From Bacteroidales bacterium (GTDB taxonomy: Bacteria; Bacteroidota; Bacteroidia; Bacteroidales; JAADJA01): DNA of 17,280 nucleotides. Shown one piece after another: positions 14,510 to 17,280 of this stretch. The position numbers and the translations under genes are program-made. A model generated the notes under the pieces. That model saw only the letters and a list, made by a program, of their open reading frames with translations, searched no databases and was not told the DNA's origin. Each line of letters begins with the position of its first letter. Positions within the stretch are counted from its first letter, which is position 1. Location: assembly GCA_021107975.1 (NCBI GenBank), contig JAIORT010000353.1, positions 1-17,280 of the forward strand, in the 5' to 3' direction.

Positions 14510-15301
14510 TTATAAAAACAATTGATAGGAAATTGCCAACACACCTACTATTAGACAATATATGGCAAAATAGATCAGCTTGCCCTTTTTAACAATGCCT
14601 ATCATCCATTTACACGCAAGCAATCCTGAAATAAATGCTGCAATGAATCCGATTATCAGGGCGCCTACACCCACCCCCGATTCATCTGTAAATTTACCGT
14701 CTAAAAAATCCTTTAAATTTGCGCCTATAATCGGAACCAACACCATCAGAAAAGAAAATTTTGCTATGCCGTCCTTTTTGTTTTTTAGTAATAATCCTGT
14801 AGATATTGTTGCTCCCGACCTTGAAATGCCGGGCAAAACGGCAAACGCCTGGGCAATACCGATGATAAAAGAATCTGCATAAGAAATTTTTTTATCTCTT
14901 TGTTTTGCATAGTATGAGAATGTGAGTAATAATGCCGTTATAATTAACATTGAGCCTACTAACAATAAATTCCCAGTAAAAAAGGATTCAATTTCTTCGG
15001 CAAAAGTTAAACCGAGGATAATAACCGGTATCATTGAAACTACAAGTTTTGTAATATATTTGGTTTCGTTGTTCCATTTGAATTCAAACAAACCTTTTAA
15101 AAGTTGTATAATATCTTTGCGGAAAACAACAATAGTACTCATAACTGTTGCCCCATGCACCACAACAGTATAAACAAGGCTTTTTTCGGCATTGACACCA
15201 AGAATGACTTTGCCAATTTCCAAATGACCGCTGCTGCTAACCGGTAAAAATTCTGTCAACCCTTGTATTATTCCGAGAATTAATGCTTCTAACCAACCCA
15301 T
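14510..15301 (-). CDS. uppP: Undecaprenyl-diphosphatase (BacA/UppP)
   Basis: UppP dephosphorylates undecaprenyl diphosphate, returning the lipid carrier for peptidoglycan and other envelope polymers; high levels give bacitracin resistance. Both family motifs are intact: GIIQGLTEFLPVSSSGHLEIG with E17 and S22-S24-H26, and LPGISRSGATIS with R161. About seven or eight hydrophobic segments cover the rest. Length (263) is normal. IspD downstream feeds the pathway that makes undecaprenyl diphosphate, so the cluster contains both a supply and a recycling step for the same lipid. Confidence 0.96.
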   Translation of the reverse strand: MGWLEALILGIIQGLTEFLPVSSSGHLEIGKVILGVNAEKSLVYTVVVHGATVMSTIVVFRKDIIQLLKGLFEFKWNNETKYITKLVVSMIPVIILGLTFAEEIESFFTGNLLLVGSMLIITALLLTFSYYAKQRDKKISYADSFIIGIAQAFAVLPGISRSGATISTGLLLKNKKDGIAKFSFLMVLVPIIGANLKDFLDGKFTDESGVGVGALIIGFIAAFISGLLACKWMIGIVKKGKLIYFAIYCLIVGVLAISYQLFL

Positions 15302-15403
15302 TATGAAATGTTAAAATTTGAATAATAAATTTTGAATAATGTTGGAAATATGGAAGGGTCCAAAATAATTCAACATTTGAAATTTAGCATTTAAAATTAA
15401 TAA
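15302..15403. repeat. Simple A+T-rich repeats between uppP and the DUF3098 gene
   Basis: AATTTGAATAAT-type words repeat in tandem (about 15315-15340). AATGTTG (15338-15344) and CAACATT (15371-15377) form a short inverted repeat. This looks like intergenic filler. I see no convincing promoter or terminator. Confidence 0.35.
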
Positions 15404-15691
15404 TCAATCCTTTGGTTTTTTCATGATGGCAAATATTTCCACTACATATCCTGCAAGGACAAGGACAGGAGCGAGAGTAAGCCTTCTGAAATCGAAAATT
15501 TTATCGCTGAATACATTAGGGTCGTCGGAACCCCCGCCGATCATAAGTAAAAATCCAACAATAATTAAAACAAGCCCGATAAGGAGGAGTTTATAATTTT
15601 CTTTACCAAATGCAAATTCCGATAATCCGGAAGCAGATGTTTTTTGCTTATCTGTAATTCCGGAAGGTTTTTTTACTTCCTTTTTTTTCAT
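15404..15691 (-). CDS. DUF3098 family membrane protein
   Basis: This small inner-membrane protein of unknown function belongs to a family found, as far as I know, essentially in Bacteroidota. A basic, Lys-rich N-terminus leads to FAFGKENYKLLLIG and a first membrane segment (about residues 33-51). A short loop with GGGSDDPNVFSDKIFDFRR follows, and then a second membrane segment (about 70-90) ending in a short basic tail. The FGKENY and RRLTLAPVLVL motifs are the family marks. It sits between ftsX and uppP, a placement conserved in the phylum, which hints at an envelope or division role. A -7-like TAAATTTG lies upstream at 15723-15730 without a clear -33. Confidence 0.85.
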   Translation of the reverse strand: MKKKEVKKPSGITDKQKTSASGLSEFAFGKENYKLLLIGLVLIIVGFLLMIGGGSDDPNVFSDKIFDFRRLTLAPVLVLAGYVVEIFAIMKKPKD

Positions 15692-15806
15692 GTGTTTAGA
15701 ATTAAATTGAATAAATCCGTTGCAAATTTAGTATTTTGTTTTGTTAAACCCGTAGAAATTTGCTTTGCGAAATATTTTTTTTACAAATCTTTCCGTACGG
15801 ACGGGT

Positions 15807-16685
15807 TTAATAGAAAAGATAATCGGTTTTTATCCTGATATACTTACGTACCGCAAAATAGTTTGAAAGCCATGAGATAATAATTCCCAGAAAAATAACG
15901 ATGCCAAACAAGGAAAGGAACAAGTCAATATCCTGAAGATTGACAAGTTCAGGCAATTCACGCTGAGAAACATAAACTATCCCAATTAACAGCAGGATTG
16001 CGATAAAAGAACCAATAATACCCTGTAACACGCCTTTCAGGATAAAAGGTTTGCTAATAAATTGGCGAGTTGCTCCAACCAATTGCATGCTTCTGATGAT
16101 AAACCGTTTGGAATAAACCGACAACCTGATTGTATTGTTAATGAGTGCAATGGCAATGATTAAAAGCAATGCACTGAATCCAAATATAATGATCCCTATT
16201 TTCCTGACGTTTTTATTTACCACATTCACTAAGGACTCGTGGTAAAAAACTTCTTTAACATTTTCATCGGCTAAGATTTTATCCTTTATTACCGACAAAC
16301 TATCGTTATTGGCATACGCCGCCTTAAACCTTACTTCGATTGTGGGCAATAATGGATTATATCCTAAAAAACTTGTAAAATCTTCTCCTAACTCTTCCGT
16401 AAATTCTTTAGCAGCTTGTTCTTTGGTAATGTATTCAGTGGATTTAATATAATCGGTTGCATCCAGTGTTTTCTGCAGTTTAATGATTCCTGCCTCCTTC
16501 ACATTTTCTTTCATGATAATGGAAAACCCGATATTTTCCTTTACGTAATCAGACAGCTTTTTTGCGTGAAAGATAATCAGTCCCAGAAGTCCGAGCATAA
16601 AAAGAACTAATGAAATACTGACCACCGTTGTAATGTATGAACTCTGGAGTCGGCGCCTGGTATATTTATCTTCTTGTCGTGCCAT
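15807..16685 (-). CDS. ftsX: Cell division protein FtsX (permease-like)
   Basis: FtsX pairs with the ATPase FtsE in the inner membrane and controls peptidoglycan hydrolases at the septum. After a basic N-terminus, TM1 lies at about residues 17-41. An extracytoplasmic domain of about 120 residues follows, then three more membrane segments near 165-188, 212-236 and 253-275. This is the usual four-segment FtsX layout. The FtsX-type core RSMQLVGATRQFISKPFILKGVLQGIIGS is present. Length (292) is typical. ftsE is not adjacent in this window, which is common in Bacteroidota. It heads the minus-strand cluster and diverges from the acetyltransferase gene across 206 bp. Confidence 0.93.
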   Translation of the reverse strand: MARQEDKYTRRRLQSSYITTVVSISLVLFMLGLLGLIIFHAKKLSDYVKENIGFSIIMKENVKEAGIIKLQKTLDATDYIKSTEYITKEQAAKEFTEELGEDFTSFLGYNPLLPTIEVRFKAAYANNDSLSVIKDKILADENVKEVFYHESLVNVVNKNVRKIGIIIFGFSALLLIIAIALINNTIRLSVYSKRFIIRSMQLVGATRQFISKPFILKGVLQGIIGSFIAILLLIGIVYVSQRELPELVNLQDIDLFLSLFGIVIFLGIIISWLSNYFAVRKYIRIKTDYLFY

Positions 16686-16891
16686 AATGTTAGCGATTTT
16701 TATATTGACTATTTACTATGAAATATTGATGTTGAATAAATTGCCAATCCTGAATCCCGAAGTTTAACGGGAATTTAAAATATTTGTCTTATCGCGGCAG
16801 GTCGCTAAATTAGTAATTTTTAAATTTTACAGAAGGCAATTTTGTTAAATAATCTAAAATACCCGAAATTTGCAGGATTGAAAGGAAATAT

Positions 16892-17280
16892 ATGATGAAC
16901 GATTTTTTGGAAAAAATAAGGATAATTAAGTTTGAATTTGCCGACAAAAAAATGGCGGATATTTCATTTACGATACGAAATAAGGTGTTTGTTGAAGAGC
17001 AACATGTTAATCCGGAATTGGAATATGATGAATTTGAGGATACAAGTAATCATTATTTGCTGTATTATAAAGGAAAACCTGTTGCTACATCCCGCTGGCG
17101 TGAAACCGATAAAGGAATTAAGTTAGAACGCTTTGCTATGCTGAAAGAATACCGGAATAAGGGGATTGGTTCAGAGCTTTTAATGGAAGTTATTAATGAT
17201 GTTATCCCGTTGAAAAAGCGTATTTATTTACATTCACAACTTAACGCATTGTCTTATTATGAACGATTTGGATTTGTGAA
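16892..17280 (+). CDS. GNAT-family N-acetyltransferase (cut by the right window edge)
   Basis: The frame is open from ATG 16892 to the window end (129 codons, no stop), so the 3' end lies outside. The start is supported by AAAGGA about 6 bp upstream; a second ATG follows directly at 16895. The product is a small GNAT acetyltransferase of the ElaA/YjcF type. An N-terminal region has IRNKVFVEEQHVNPELEYDEFED. Beta strands lead to LERFAMLKEYRNKGIGSELL, where RNKGIG is the acetyl-CoA pyrophosphate loop. YLHSQLNALSYYERFGF is the family's C-terminal motif. The substrate cannot be predicted. It is divergent from ftsX. Confidence 0.88.
   Translation, partial: MMNDFLEKIRIIKFEFADKKMADISFTIRNKVFVEEQHVNPELEYDEFEDTSNHYLLYYKGKPVATSRWRETDKGIKLERFAMLKEYRNKGIGSELLMEVINDVIPLKKRIYLHSQLNALSYYERFGFV

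Overview
The window looks like chromosomal DNA of a member of the Bacteroidota. The evidence is the A+T-rich sequence, few clear Shine-Dalgarno sites, two good matches to the Bacteroidota promoter pattern (TTG, 20 bp, TAnnTTTG), a DUF3098 membrane protein (a Bacteroidota family as I know it), a type II glutaminyl cyclase lipoprotein, and the gene run ftsX - DUF3098 - uppP - truB - queA - ispD. I cannot place it more finely than phylum.

Left part (about 1-5320, all minus strand). An NtrC-like sigma-54 activator, an NtrY-like sensor kinase that overlaps it, and a glutaminyl cyclase/M28-fold lipoprotein form a tight three-gene operon with a recognisable promoter. Upstream is a PIN-PhoH ATPase gene.

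Middle (about 5320-8190). This is the accessory part. Next to phoH is about 750 bp without an intact gene. It holds the 5'-truncated remains of a winged-helix domain and a decayed tandem Asn-Glu-Gly repeat. Both resemble the C-terminal parts of AlbA_2/AAA_4 ('RecG-like') regulators. Then comes a two-gene AbiE-type (type IV) toxin-antitoxin or abortive-infection operon. An unusually long AbiEi with two predicted winged-helix segments overlaps an AbiEii nucleotidyltransferase by 8 bp. Just upstream of abiEi is a perfect 10+10 bp palindrome, and about 180 bp further upstream is a degenerate second copy (18 of 22 bases identical). I propose these as AbiEi operators.

Right part (8191-17280). polA encodes a complete DNA polymerase I with all three domains. 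After it, a 384-bp gap holds hairpin-forming inverted repeats and a small ORF that may be a fragment of a TumE-like toxin. A Tyr/Trp-rich lipoprotein of unknown function then converges on ispD, and their stop ends overlap by 9 bp. The minus-strand cluster ftsX, DUF3098, uppP, truB, queA, ispD links cell division, undecaprenyl-phosphate recycling, tRNA modification and isoprenoid synthesis. A GNAT acetyltransferase gene diverges from ftsX and runs off the right edge.

Apart from the AbiE locus and its decayed neighbours, the window is ordinary housekeeping sequence. I found no tRNA, rRNA, CRISPR array, intact insertion sequence or integrase.
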